Assembly (NCBI RefSeq): GCF_018687715.1
Contig: NC_056757.1
Span: 30,299,501 to 30,363,500 of the forward strand
Length of the DNA stretch: 64,000 nt
Source: Carya illinoinensis
Taxonomy: Eukaryota > Streptophyta > Magnoliopsida > Fagales > Juglandaceae
Reading direction: 5' to 3'
This document shows, piece by piece, positions 9,966 to 21,843 of the stretch. Position numbers and translations under genes: made by a program. The notes under the pieces are model-generated. The model was not told where the DNA came from. It worked only from the letters and a program-made list of their open reading frames with translations, and did no database searches. Positions within the stretch are counted from its first letter, which is position 1; every line of letters starts with the position of its first letter.

Positions 9966-11970
9966 TATAAAATATATACTGGAATAAGCTCTTGTCTCTC
10001 CTATATATAATCGTGATAGGGGTGTACAAATAATGTTTCATGTTAATTGTAGAGTTCCAACTTCTTTAGCAAGTCATTGACATTTTTATAATGTGTCATG
10101 TTAATTTTCCTCTATTTTCTATGCTTATTTGGTAAGTTGTGAAAGTTTAGAGCCCATGATCACCTGTAATCGCGCGTTTGCCGACCCATCGTCGTCACAC
10201 ACCGGCCTCCTCACATTGGTCTAAATCATGTTCTTGACTCTCCGTACCATCTGCCCATCAGACCAACACACCTATATATATATATATATATATATCAACA
10301 GGTGAGATTTACCCGCTACCTAATTCGACTACACTTCTTTCTTTCTTTTGTTGGAAGAAGACGCAAAGACTTGCTTCTCTTTCTGAAAATATATGTGGAA
10401 GACAAGTGCACCAAAAGCTCCATCATTCTTCGAATGACATTCATGCACGATCTAGAAAAATCTTAGAATGATATTTTTGTATAATTTAGAAAAATAAATA
10501 AATTTAATCACTAATATAATCAAGTAGTTTAATTAAAAATAAATTTAATTTTATAAAAATTGACCTATTTTTGCTCTTTGAGTCAATTATTAAAAAACCA
10601 AATTTATTTTTAATTAAATTACATAATTACGTTGATTAATTGAATTTATTATCTTTTAAAGTATGCAAGAAAATCATATTTGAGGACTATAATCTAGATT
10701 TAAATAGCAAAAAAAAAAAATAACTGGATAATAAAACAGTAGTAAATGAAGTATAAATATATCATTATCCAAAAAAGTGGAATCACCATAAAAAAATTTA
10801 TTTTTTCATCTCCTTCCTAAATTTTTTCTGTTGTTTTTTCAAACAATGTGTGAGTTCGTAAACTATAGGACTCAATAAATTATTTTCCTTTTATTATACT
10901 ATATTATCTTTTTAAAAAATTTACATATATATACAAAACCTACACCTCTTGTTTTTAATCTCGTTTTAAATAAATAAAATCTTATCGACGGCAACAAAAA
11001 TTAAAAAGGGCAAGCTGAGTTTCATGGACAGTGATGCCATATTAAAAAGAGTAATACCGTACACTAAATTATTATTATATTTCTATCTTATTATATAAGA
11101 TGTGATATATTTATTATTATTAAATGATAAAGAATTATTCAATAATCAAATGGCGATAAATGTTTTGCATCTTGTCTAGTAAGATAAAAATGAGATAATG
11201 ATATGATATATAAAATTTTTTTATTAAAAAATTTTTATTACTCGTTATCCTCACACATTATATATTAGCCTATTAGGTAGGGGTCAAACTCACCGCTGAG
11301 GCTCCGTTAAGCCATGTTTATTTTTTTCACATTATTCTTTTAGTACTTCAATTATTTTTTTAAAATCACAATATTATTAAATAATATTTTCTTAATTATT
11401 AAATAAAAAAAATGTTAAAAATGGGTCCCGCGTTTCTAGCTTTTTCTTTATATATTATATTTATTTTAATATTTTTAATTTTTTTAATTATATAATATAT
11501 AGGTATGATGATTAGAATTTTGTCTTTAAAAAATAAAAGAAAGAAGAAGAAAGGGAAGAAGCAAGCGAACTTTTTCAGAAACCCAGAAACTGATGAAGAA
11601 AGTTCCGGCATTCTTTTTGGTAACTGCGTTTTTTTAACCGATCATTTTAATCCTCCCAAGACCTTCCTAAACCCAACATAATCAGGAATTAAGTAGCAGC
11701 TCTTGAACGCACGCGCACCCATTGCGTGTGTGATGCTCATTCAAAAAAGCAGTGATACGAGACAAGAAGCACCACACAGAGGTCTCCTAGTGCGCCCGAC
11801 CTTGGCCCACCAAGGTTTTCTTCAAACCACGCGTGTTTACAGGGCGTGACAGACTTCTACCTCTACCCCACTACTAAAAATTCCTCACCGGGTTGTTCCT
11901 TTCGCTTAAGCAGTTTGCTCTTGTACCAGTACTACTATATGTTTCACTTCTAAAAGTCTCACCTCCTTAA
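9966..11970. other. Intergenic upstream of the CFL1-like gene
   Basis: AT-rich sequence with a TA tract near 10272-10294 and a MITE copy at 11053-11215. The last about 350 bases before the gene are GC-richer and probably promoter. I see no gene in it. Confidence 0.5.
11053..11215. repeat. Inverted-repeat MITE, TACACCAC family, second copy
   Basis: The same plan as the element at 300-474. TCTTATTATATAAGATGTGA and TATTTATTATTATTAAATGA correspond to TATATATGATGTAACATATT and TATCACTATTTGATAAAGAA in the first copy. The right part GCATCTTGTCTAGTAAGATA mirrors the left. Non-coding. Confidence 0.5.
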
Positions 11971-11991
11971 TCTCTCTCTCTCTCTCTCTCT
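11971..11991 (+). repeat. CT microsatellite in the CFL1-like leader
   Basis: About ten CT units, 62 bases before the start codon. CT runs near the transcription start are common in plant promoters and leaders. The position fits a 5' untranslated region. Confidence 0.7.
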
Positions 11992-12052
11992 AGATCTCTC
12001 CCTTATCTTTCGTCTGTAATATCCTGGAATTTGTTGTTTCACAGAAAAAGTA

Positions 12053-13266
12053 ATGACAGCTCCAAACATGGCGACCATCACTGCTTCTTTAGAGAGGTCT
12101 CTTCAGAACTGTTCGCTAAACGACCAAACAAGAAGCGGTACAGGCGCAGGTTTAGGCGTAGGAGGGTCGTCTTCAAACTCAGACGAGACACCGGATAATC
12201 ATCTCCCTAACTCCGACACCTCCTTAGAGCTCAACTCCCATATGTCCCTCCCTTACCACTGGGAACAATGCCTCGATCTAAAGGTATGTTATAAATGAAC
12301 CACCCCCTTTTAGTCCCTTTCCTCTTACAGCTTCAATTATTGCGAGACCAGGGCAGATCTTGGGCCTCCCTTTTGTGTCCTTTCTTTTCTGAATGCGTAT
12401 GGGGGGTTTAGTATTGAATATAGGGTTGCTTGTATTCATTTGCATCGACTATTTAATGCCGTCTTGTCTCTTTTTCACCCAGCGCTCACGCTTAGAATGA
12501 TCGATAATGTCCGACAGAACCCCAAAAAAACCCTAGGAAAAAGCTTTTTCAATAGCTTTTCGCCTTTGCTTTCAACATTTTAAACGGAATAAAACGGCAA
12601 AGCTTTTCTGGGTTGGAGTCTTTGGACCATCTGGTTATTATCTTTAATGTGTGCATTTGGTTAATATTTCTCTTAACGGACAATTTTTTCTGAGAAGCAA
12701 AATCTCTCCTGGACTTGGTAAAAAAATGGTCTTCCTGTAAAGATCTTTTTTTTTTTTTTTTAAGGTGTTTGATCATATAGTTGTAGTTTGCAAAAAAAAG
12801 ATGCATTTTTTGTTATGAAAAAGGAACGCCATAGGTATATCTATGGAGCTTGTTTTTCTTCTTTCTACAATTTCAATGAACAAATGTCGAAGTTCTTTTT
12901 TGTTTGTTCCACGATTTTTATTGTCACTGTTAATGGTTTCTTTTGCAGACAGGGGAGGTTTACTATATAAACTGGAGGAACGGCATGAAAGCAAAAGGAG
13001 ATCCAAGGATAACACAAGAATACAGTGGAGATTTCTACTCAGAAGACGATAGCTCATATGACAGCGAGGAGTCCTCCTCGGAGTCCTCTCCCTCGTCCTC
13101 TAGAGAGCATTACCGAGTAGAGAAAGATCATAAAGACCATGTTTTGGTTGTGGCCGGGTGCAAGAGCTGTCTCATGTATTTCATGGTGCCCAAAAAGGTG
13201 GAAGATTGTCCCAAATGTAGCGGTCAACTTCTCCACTTTGATCGATCCGAAAATGGATCTCCGTGA
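12053..13266 (+). CDS. CFL1: WW-domain protein, CFL1-like cuticle regulator
   Basis: Two exons, 12053-12283 and 12949-13266, joined by AAG|GTATGT and TTGCAG|AC, giving 182 residues. The WW-type domain spans the splice junction: LPYHWEQCLDLKTGEVYYIN, then W86 and G94-D95-P96. A serine- and acid-rich linker follows (about 104-130). The C-terminal module has two CxxC pairs (C148/C151 and C164/C167) spaced like a small zinc ribbon, containing the conserved block VPKKVEDCPKC. This layout matches the family of rice CURLY FLAG LEAF 1 and Arabidopsis CFL1 (At2g33510 as recalled). Those proteins bind the homeodomain factor HDG1 and repress cuticle genes. Domain identity is clear from the sequence; the cuticle role comes from the family. 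A sister paralogue of unknown function cannot be excluded. Confidence 0.85.
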
Positions 13267-15292
13267 TGAATGACATTAATTTCTTGTGTGATTTTTTCTC
13301 GATTTAGTTTTCTACTCAAATCCCTTTGTGCTTTTGAAAAGTTAGTTTCAGTGTGGATTGATCAATGAAATGGGTGACAAATGGGTTTGGTAATTGGTCT
13401 TCTGTTATATATTCTTCCTTGATCTATTTTTTCTTCTAAATTTATTCAGTCTCGGAAGCCATTAATGAAGTGGCAATTCATTCAGATCAGAGATATTGAG
13501 ACCTACATTACCAGAGGCAAGGTCAATGGTAGAAGATAGAAAGAATGGTATTGGTAATAATTGCGACCTGCATCTTTCATTCTCTTGAGTCCTATATATT
13601 TTTCAGAACTTTATTTTTCTCATTAAACAAACACTAACATATATAATTCCTTCCAAATGATTGCAGCCAACTTGCTGGCCGCCACAAAATGTGCAATGCT
13701 TTTATATTCTTCTTTTAATATCTATTCATTAAACTGATCTTGCTGCATGTCATGATCATATACATGACCAAAGTATTTTTCTCTTGTATTCGATCGTATG
13801 AAGCCAACCAAGCCTTATTAGTAAAGAAAAAGGTCAAACAAAAGCAAAAAAGATTAATCAAAAGTGGGGTTCAACGTGTTAGGTTTTTTCTTTTGTTTTC
13901 TTTGCCAAGATTGGGAAAAATATACAAGAAGTGATCCTGAGGATCCATTTGGCACCGAAATGTCAATGAAGCCACAAGGCCAGGGAAATGAATGGTAAAC
14001 GGCCAATGCTAGAGCTAAACCCTCAAAATTAGTTCTTGATTTGTAGGACTGTTCAAACATTTGGTAGAGTATATAAAGAATATGTGTAAAAGTAACTATA
14101 TATATAGTAAATTCAATTGATTTTGATGCAATTTTCAGGAAAATAGAATAGATCCAATTAATCAGCCAAGATAAGCAATATTTCAACTTCAAAGCAACAC
14201 GTAAATTAGTGGCACTTTTTGATCATATATATTCAACTAGCGTAATGGTCATGAGTCCGGTGCATTGGTCAACTACAGCTCGATACAGCATATTTGACCA
14301 AGCTAATTACCCGAAGTTCCCCTTTAGTATAACAGGGGGGACTGGTTGAGGGACTCATGATGATTAGACAGCTGAATGTTGATAAAATGGCTACGCTTTT
14401 TTAAATCTGTGGATCAAAATATTTATTTATAGACCATTCCGGAAATTGCAGTGAGCCTGAAAAAGTCAGCGCTACAGCAGTTAGACATGCATTAAAACCT
14501 TTTTTTTTTTTTTTAATTATTGGAATAATGTATTGTATATAATTGAATATAAAGATTTTATAAACCTTACTAATATTTCAGTTTAATCTTATTAAATAAA
14601 GTGTAATATATTTATCACTATTAAATAATAATAAAAAATAATAATAATGAATATGACTTGTCGTTTTATATTAGAAATGTCGTTCCTGATATAAAATGTA
14701 TCAGAAATGTTTAGCTCCCAAAAGATTTTATAAAAGAAAACTACAAACTATTAATGCATGTGTCTTGTCGTTGAACATTATACTATAAAAGCTCTTAACA
14801 TATGTCTCATTTAATCACATTATTTTGTGAGTTTTATTATTACGAGACCTCTTTTTGAACGTATCATGACTTCGTATTTAGTATTATTAATCTTAGCATT
14901 ATAATAAGATTATATTTTGAATGTAAAGACGTAAAAGAGGATTATATATACAATAAACGTTTTTTGAATTATATATAATTATGTATGTAAGTGATGATGA
15001 TCTCAAGATTGATTTAGAAAAATTTATAGATGAATTCAAAATAAAATATAAATTCATACCCCTTATTAATATATTTGATATACATTATTATATAAAAATG
15101 TAATACTATATGTACATGACTTGTAATATAAATAATAACGTATATTTTGATAATGTATACAATCACTGCTTGTATTTTATAGTATCTACCTATCAAAAAA
15201 TATAAATAATGTATCTTGTGCTAAAATGCCATGATCACTTGTTATAAATACAAGAATTATATATGGCCACTTGCAAGTTCATCTATATATAG
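13267..15292. other. Intergenic downstream of the CFL1-like gene
   Basis: The first few hundred bases are the likely 3' untranslated region and terminator of the CFL1-like gene. After that comes AT-rich sequence with a half-copy of the TACACCAC-family MITE near 14560-14650. The open frames, such as 13740-13934, show no domain features. Confidence 0.5.
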
Positions 15293-15949
15293 TGTTAGGG
15301 GGTTTTTCCCCACAAAGACTCAGAGTCTAAGTCCAATACCATGAGGTGTCCAGGCCAACCGAACAATCCACTGACCTAGTTAAAGGATTCCTGGCCCTGG
15401 AGCAGAAGTCGGTTTATAGCCTTGGAAACACGGGAAGTCCACCCTAGAGCAAAGGTAGGAGGAGTACACCACCTCGACGGAACTAAATCCCTAATAACCT
15501 TGACCGAATAGGTGGGCGCAGATTATGAGGAACCCTTGATCCTCTGACTGGAGGGGAAGAAAGAGCTTGAAGGCGTGCATCCCATGCAGAACAAGGCAGA
15601 GAGTCACGCCTCATTAAATGCACCCCCTAGATGACCACGTTGCATTAAATAAGCATGGCAGAAAGAACTACAGAAGGGATATCTCCTCTCGACACGAGAA
15701 ATGGGCGTTTGACCCTACAAATCAGGTATATAAGCCGATCCCTAGATAACAAGAAGACTCTTTAGTCACTCTAAAGTCTTTACTTTCTTACACTCTGTTT
15801 CAAGACGATACTGACTTTGACATCAGAGACTTCCTGGCCACGACTATGGCCCCAGTCTCTTGGTGTTTACTTTGTGTTTGCAAGCCTAATACAGAATATC
15901 CAAGTTGCTGACAGCCCAACCCAGAGACATTCAAAACACGATGTTAACA
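15293..15949 (+). mobile_element. Solo LTR, copy 2, with intact target duplication
   Basis: Starts TGTTAGGGGGTTTTTCCCC and ends ACACGATGTTAACA, so the ends TGTTA and TAACA are short inverted repeats. It is flanked by a perfect 5-base duplication, TATAG at 15288-15292 and 15950-15954. A TATATAA box lies at 15727-15733, 216 bases from the 3' end. Two CATTAAAT words lie in the upstream half. It is 657 bases long with no internal genes, so it is a solo LTR. The perfect duplication shows an insertion followed by clean LTR-LTR recombination. Confidence 0.85.
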
Positions 15950-15954
15950 TATAG

Positions 15955-18880
15955 GTTATCTAATTAGCTTAGATTATATAACTTTAAATAATTAAGTAAC
16001 TAATATAAGTTAATACGAATTTATTATAAAGTTCAATATATAATAAATTAATCGTAAAAAAATATAATTCTATGAAAACATAAATAGTTGAATGGGAAGT
16101 TAAGGTGGGCTCGCATTTGAATAAGAACTAAATAAAAAATAATAATTAATTCAAGCTCAATTATTATGACACCATTCATGGTCATGACAGTGTGCTAATT
16201 AACTTTTACCTTTTATTTTTTATATATAAGAAATATACTTTATTTCATTCATGAAATTCGAAATTATATCTATGACTGATAACTATAGGGAAATATCTAG
16301 ATTATAAGCCAAACTATTCATCTATGAGGGGCTTTCCCGTACATAAGTTTCTTTGTAACAGATATTGTTTTAACTTCTATAAACTCTCTACTAAAAAAAT
16401 CTTATGAGATATGAGATTCTGTAAAAACAGAGATGTCCTTCTCAATTTTTCTGAAATAACAACCATCACACAACCTCTAAAGAAAGAGAGGAAAACCATC
16501 CCTCGTCCTCTAATTTTGAAAGGAGGAGAGGGTATCCCACCCTCATCCTTTAAATAATGAGAGGGAAATCCATTCCTCATCCTCTAAAGAAAGAGAGTTC
16601 TCTTGTTATGAACAAAAGTCTAATAGTTTATTTCTTTTATTTTACCTAATACAAACAATTGAACTAAAATAAAATTACAGAAAATCAAAATATATAGGAA
16701 AACTAAAAATAGATTGCACACGGAAGTTGTAGTGGCCACTCTAGGAGAGTGCCAAGCTGTCAATCTTGAAGGACTCATGAGTGAGGAGCACGCGTCGCTT
16801 TTTTTAACGAAACTTTTGTCAATTTAAAAGATTGGTCGAAGTTTACAGTGGAGCGCATGGTGGTGGCTGGCCTCTGAAAAACATCTAAACGTCAATTTTT
16901 CATGTTTTGACTCGAAAAAGAAAATAAAAAATAAAAATAAAAAATAACGAATAGCTGGGACTAGAAAATAAACCGCAGCTGAGAGCGAGGGTGGCTCTGG
17001 TAAAGTTTTCGGTTTGGGTGAATAGAACTTTAAGGCCGGCGCTTTCAACTGTCTTCACACCTTTACTTTTAACTTGAGAGTTGAGACCACCTTGCAAAGG
17101 AGGAGATATTGGCGAAAGACAAAAATCTGGACAAACAATTTGTTTGTCAGAGAATATCTTGCTTTCTAAACCTCGAAGATTGTAACTGATCTAGCTAGGT
17201 GTCCCTGTTTTGACACGTTCGAGTTAGAGTTTTTAGCAGCAATCGACTTTCGTACAGAGAATCCTTTACCAGGCCGTAGATAAAATTGACTCCTTTGTGG
17301 AAGCCAGAAGCCATTCAACCATACAAAACAATAACATTCCTTGTCCCTAATATTTTTAGAAAAATAACTTTGTAAATTAATTTTTTTCAATTTATTAAAA
17401 AAATATTAATTTCCTTGCATGCATACATATCTGTGTGGGGGAGAAGTTTCTATGCGGCCCTTCCTTGATAGTTCAAAATGACCGTTGGTCTTTTTTATTT
17501 TTATTTAGTGTTTAAACTTTAAGGAAGTCATTTTAAATATATTGATATATTTTTTTTATTTTTAAAAAATATTTAAATCTATTAAAAAATAAAATAACTA
17601 GTAGTCAATTTGAATGGTACTACTCAGGAGGCAAAAAGCACCACTCTATATACATGAGCAGCTCAAAATAAATGAAAAAATAATAATTTCTTAATACTTA
17701 TTTGTAATTAGGTTGTGATATAGCAGTTAAAATGTCATTTTATATAATATATTATATATATAAATATAAGCGCACACACACAAGAAGTAAGTAGCCGCAA
17801 AAATTCGCAATACTATGACAATTCCCATTACTGATCATTTTCACTCATATTCAGCTAGCCCTCTTTCGTGTGCATACTCCTTCCATGAACTGGACAATCC
17901 CATCTATTAGAGCAGCGCGCAAGAAAACGCAGGTACGCACTGTCCACAATCTCTCTCCAGATGCACAATTTGATCCATGGTCTCATGGTGGAGAGACCGT
18001 ACTGCTGTCTCAAGTCTCCCATGCATGGCCGGGATCAATCTCTCCCATGGTCGAGAGGACGCAAATAAATATAGTTATTTTGATTCTTTAAATTGTTATT
18101 TTTGTATCTATAACTCGATCGGATCACGTTATCACTATCTTTATAAACTGGGGATTAAATGACTAATTTCGGAAATATGATTTTGTTTTCAACAGTAACG
18201 GGCCGGATGGAAACGGGAATATTTTGAGCAGCTTTTCTGATCTGTTTTGCAATTTGCAGGTTCGAGAAGGACAAATGATATAGCCAGTGGTTTCCAACTA
18301 CGATTATAAGAATTCCAGTGGTTACCAACAACAATCATTATCTTATATCAAGTTCCAGGAGCGTTCTCACCGATTCCAGCGAATATCTGACCGCTGCAGA
18401 AGCCTTTTCTTTCATTTTGATGATCTGTTCATGTAAAAAAAAAAAAAAAAAGTCTTTCTTTTAGGTCGTACATACCAGATAATTGATGAAAATGCAGAGA
18501 ATCTGCAGAATAATAAATGGACAATGTGTATAAAGCTCGTGAAACTACATTTAACGTGTGCATGCAAAAGATTAATAATGGGACATGGTGCAGTTGCATG
18601 CACTGTGGAGTGTTGGCCCTTTAGCCCTAAAAGATTCGTTCAGAGGAAGGGAGAGGATGATACAGAGACGGAGAGACGACTGTAGCTCCAGAAGAAAAAA
18701 GGAATTTGGTCCAGGTGGACGATGCACTATAGAGCCCCTGCCCGGTCTTTAATTAGCCGGACAGGCAGTACTGGAGAAAACCAAGGCTAGGGAACCTAAT
18801 TTTCTTGTCGGTTGGCAGCTGAAGGAATCTATGCATGCAATACTACTGAGGTCTAAAAGTTGCAGTACTGCAGTAGCGCA
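15955..18880. other. Intergenic, no gene recognised
   Basis: AT-rich sequence followed by somewhat GC-richer sequence at 16430-17300. Several open frames there (for example minus strand 17390-17166) show no domain I recognise and no codon pattern that convinces me. At 18600-18880 the sequence becomes promoter-like. Confidence 0.45.
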
Positions 18881-18881
18881 C

Positions 18882-19027
18882 TATATAAGCAAGAAAGAGA
18901 GAGAGAGATGGATCAAGCGAGGGTGGGTAGGGTGAGTCAGAAAGAGAGCGTAGTGAAAGTCGTTCTTTGTGGGTCTCCGTCTCTCAATCCTTGGTCAAAG
19001 ACAGATAAAAGGATGTGATGGTTGCAG
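18882..19027 (+). promoter_or_regulatory. Possible TATA promoter and first exon of an unassigned transcript
   Basis: A TATATAA-type box (CACTATATAAGC, about 18880-18891) is followed by a short GA run and then a consensus 5' splice site, CAG|GTACGTG, at 19025-19031. Between them an ATG at 18908 opens a 36-codon frame ending at 19018 with no similarity that I recognise. This looks like the leader exon of a spliced RNA. It could be a distal first exon of the CYSTM gene at 21844 or a separate non-coding RNA. No downstream exon could be tied to it. Confidence 0.35.
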
Positions 19028-19209
19028 GTACGTGACTGTGAAAGTTTGCATTCTCTACGTCTGCATATATAAATCAACTCTAAAAAATGCAACCATACAT
19101 TGATCTAATTGTAGAAATTAATCGATAGCATGAATCCGCATTGTAGAGAGGAATTACAATAACGGCCTAATTATACACTTCCAAGTTCCAACTATTCTTA
19201 AAAGAAACG

Positions 19210-19390
19210 TATTATATTCATAAAAATGGATTTCTTAAAAACAAACTCATAAACTGATATGATTTCGTGTAATATGTTTCATTTAATATTTTACAATTTG
19301 ACATTTCACATCGAGTCAAGTAATGAGCTTGTAAATTTATTTTTGTAATTTTTTTTTAATTAAAGCATTTCTATTTGAAAATGCATTTTT
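19210..19390. repeat. Dispersed repeat (family D), longer copy
   Basis: Contains ACTCATAAACTGATATGATT and TTTTACAATTTGACATTTCA, with a GTAAATTTATTTTTGTAATT tail. These are the same words as at 3690-3790 and 33255-33360. The ends (AAAAATG...TTTCTTAA and TTAAAGCATTTCT) have some mirrored bases, suggesting a degraded MITE. Confidence 0.5.
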
Positions 19391-21750
19391 ATAATCAAAC
19401 AATATAATTGTGTCACTTCATTAAAAATAATTTAATGTCAAAGAATTATTATTTTATTATTTTCCTTTAAAAAAAAACAGTAATGTGATTCATCATTCCA
19501 TTAAAGAAAATTTCACAAATTACAAATACAGTCCCATCGCACTACGAGAAATTTGACACTTTTTATCTCTCTTGAACCGACCTTTGTCTTTTAAAAGAAA
19601 ATTTTTTATTTTCTGATAAGACCAGTAGGGTTAAGAGCTGGTTTGGGCGTAACTCAAATACTTCATTAATATATATTATTTTATTATTACTTTTTATTAT
19701 TTTATATTACTATTTAATACTTTTTATTACTATTCATAAAGTAATTAAAATTACCTCCCTACCAACACACAGCCTAAGAAATTACAATGATTGGGTCTGG
19801 CGTTTAGAAGCTAAGATATGTAAACCGTCTGTCGTTGTCGTTTTCAATTTTCAATTAATACACTTGGGCTGAGAGTGGTCCAAAATAACCAACTTGCATA
19901 TGCTCGGCCCGTCGTACGCTCCAGAAATTAACGGCCCATTGAAAAAAATTTATATTTTCCCATTCCCTTTTGCTAGAGACATTCATTACACAGGGAAAAG
20001 AGAAAAATACAAAGAAGACAAAAATCATATACCGTCGACTAGATTTGTATAATATTTTTGTATTCTTATGTTTATGTGATTTTTTAAAATTTCATCTATG
20101 ACTGTCTCTAAGATGAAAATTTTGAATTGAGATGAAAATTTAAAATACTATTTTTTAGTATTATTATTGATTTGAGATTTAAAAAAGTTAAATTAGAATT
20201 TGAAAAAGTTAAATTATTTATTATATTTTATGTGGGAATATAGAAAAGTTTTAATGATGACATAAAGTTTTTGAATTGCAATTAGAATTTTGAGTTGAGA
20301 TGTTTTTATCAAAACTGCCCTAAATAGTCTAGCTTTTTTGCTAGAAAAGTGACCTTTTACCATTGACCCTGGCCAATTCGAGAATGCATAGAACGCAGAT
20401 GAGGTCTCACCAAATTACCAATGTTAACCCAAAAGACCATGTTGGTCTTGATGGGGTAGGTTGATGAGGTTGTGGCTATGTGTGATAGTGGATGAAACTC
20501 ATGTATCATGTTTAGGTATATCCCTTTCTGTTTGTGAAGAATAAGTGAGACTGTAATTCTGTTCACAGCATTTGGTTCTTTTAGAGTTTGAACAAGAACT
20601 CTAGCAGTGATAATATGATAAAGATAGACACAAAGTATATTGCACTTTTATTGAGTATTTAGTGCATATTTGTGATTGTAATGAGAAATATAGCTTGTAA
20701 TTTTAGGGATTATAGTTTATAACTTAAGTACTATGTTCTGCTATTAAAAAAGTATTTATTGTTTAGTAACCATATGTTTAAAACACTTTCAAACACGTTA
20801 TACTTAATTGGAAACAAATTAAAAAAGTGTTTTCAAAGGTAGAAATGACGATTATTTGAATTTTTAAAAATTATGACTATTTTTTTGAAAGTTTGAAAGT
20901 TGTAATTATTTAAAAATTGTATGGATATTTTTGCCCAATGATTATTTTTTTAAAATTTGAATTACATTCTAATTATCCAAAAAAACGCGTTTTTTTAGTT
21001 TAATTGATATTAAAAGTGCTTTAATATGTAACATTCAAACAAATTAATTTTCTGTTAAAGTGTTTTTAAAACTATTTAAATACTTTTTAAGACTCGTACT
21101 ACAATCCCAAACAAACCCTTAATATTATTTAAAAAATTCTTGTAAACTGTTATAAATGCTATCTAAATCTTCCTTACATGCACGTCAACTTTGTTGAAGG
21201 GGGGCATGTGGGATGCGTAAAAGAGCCGGCAATGCAGTTCAAATTCCTTTCGGTTTGTTGAGCAGTTGTTATCAAAGTAAAAACCCGAAGCTTCGAGTTT
21301 CCCAGAATGGGCACGCTTCCTTCTAACCGTATATAAAGGAGCTAGGCCGCCCAAATGCCATCGAATGATTGAGATTGAACCGTACATCTTCTCCAAATGA
21401 ATGTGATTCATTTTGTGATTGGGACTCTTTTACCCTTGAGCAATTCACATAAAAGGGAAATTCATATAATTTAAAAGCCAAAAACGGGTCAAAAGTTTCT
21501 CAGCCGGACTTCGGCTCCAATCCCGAACCCAACCTCCTTGAAAATGCACTAAAAGCCGCAAACAGATAATTATCAATATGTATGTTGTATCACTGCCTTG
21601 GGGCCCTTGATATCCAAGTTTCTTAATGCAACTCCACATCAAGTTGAAGCAGAGTTTCTTGGAGTCTTTAAGAAAAGCAAGGCGAGGAAGCTTCCTAGCT
21701 AGCTATTAGATTCCCGTCAGTGCACGTCGTAGCAAGCAAATGAACGCAGT
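19391..21750. other. Intergenic upstream of the CYSTM gene
   Basis: Holds a lone CACTA-like end at 19539 (CACTACGAGAAATTTG), for which I found no partner end, and a family A MITE at 20090-20325. The rest is AT-rich unique sequence. Open frames on the minus strand (20566-20357, 21411-21163, 21642-21445) show no recognisable domain. Confidence 0.45.
20090..20325. repeat. AT-rich MITE (family A)
   Basis: Reads GAATTGAGATGAAAATTTAA, TTTTTTAGTATTATTATTGA, TTTATTATATTTTATGTGGG and TTTTAATGATGACATAAAG. These are the forward-orientation words of the family A element seen in reverse at 1865-2062. Non-coding. Confidence 0.55.
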
Positions 21751-21762
21751 GCCACTGGGTTT

Positions 21763-21770
21763 TATATATA
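21763..21770 (+). promoter_or_regulatory. TATA box of the CYSTM gene
   Basis: TATATATA lies 80 bases upstream of the start codon. Transcription would begin near 21795 and leave a leader of about 50 bases. This is a simpler promoter than the distal candidate at 18882. Confidence 0.5.
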
Positions 21771-21843
21771 CATTTCACAATAGAACAGCAGCACCTGAAC
21801 TTCTGATCTCAACTCTTAACACATTCCACCAGTCAAATAAGCA

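Noticed and set aside
18700..18780. Short stem CTGCCCGG with CCGGACAGGCAG as a microRNA precursor
   Set aside because: The paired part is only about nine bases with gaps, too short for a plant precursor, and contains no known mature sequence.
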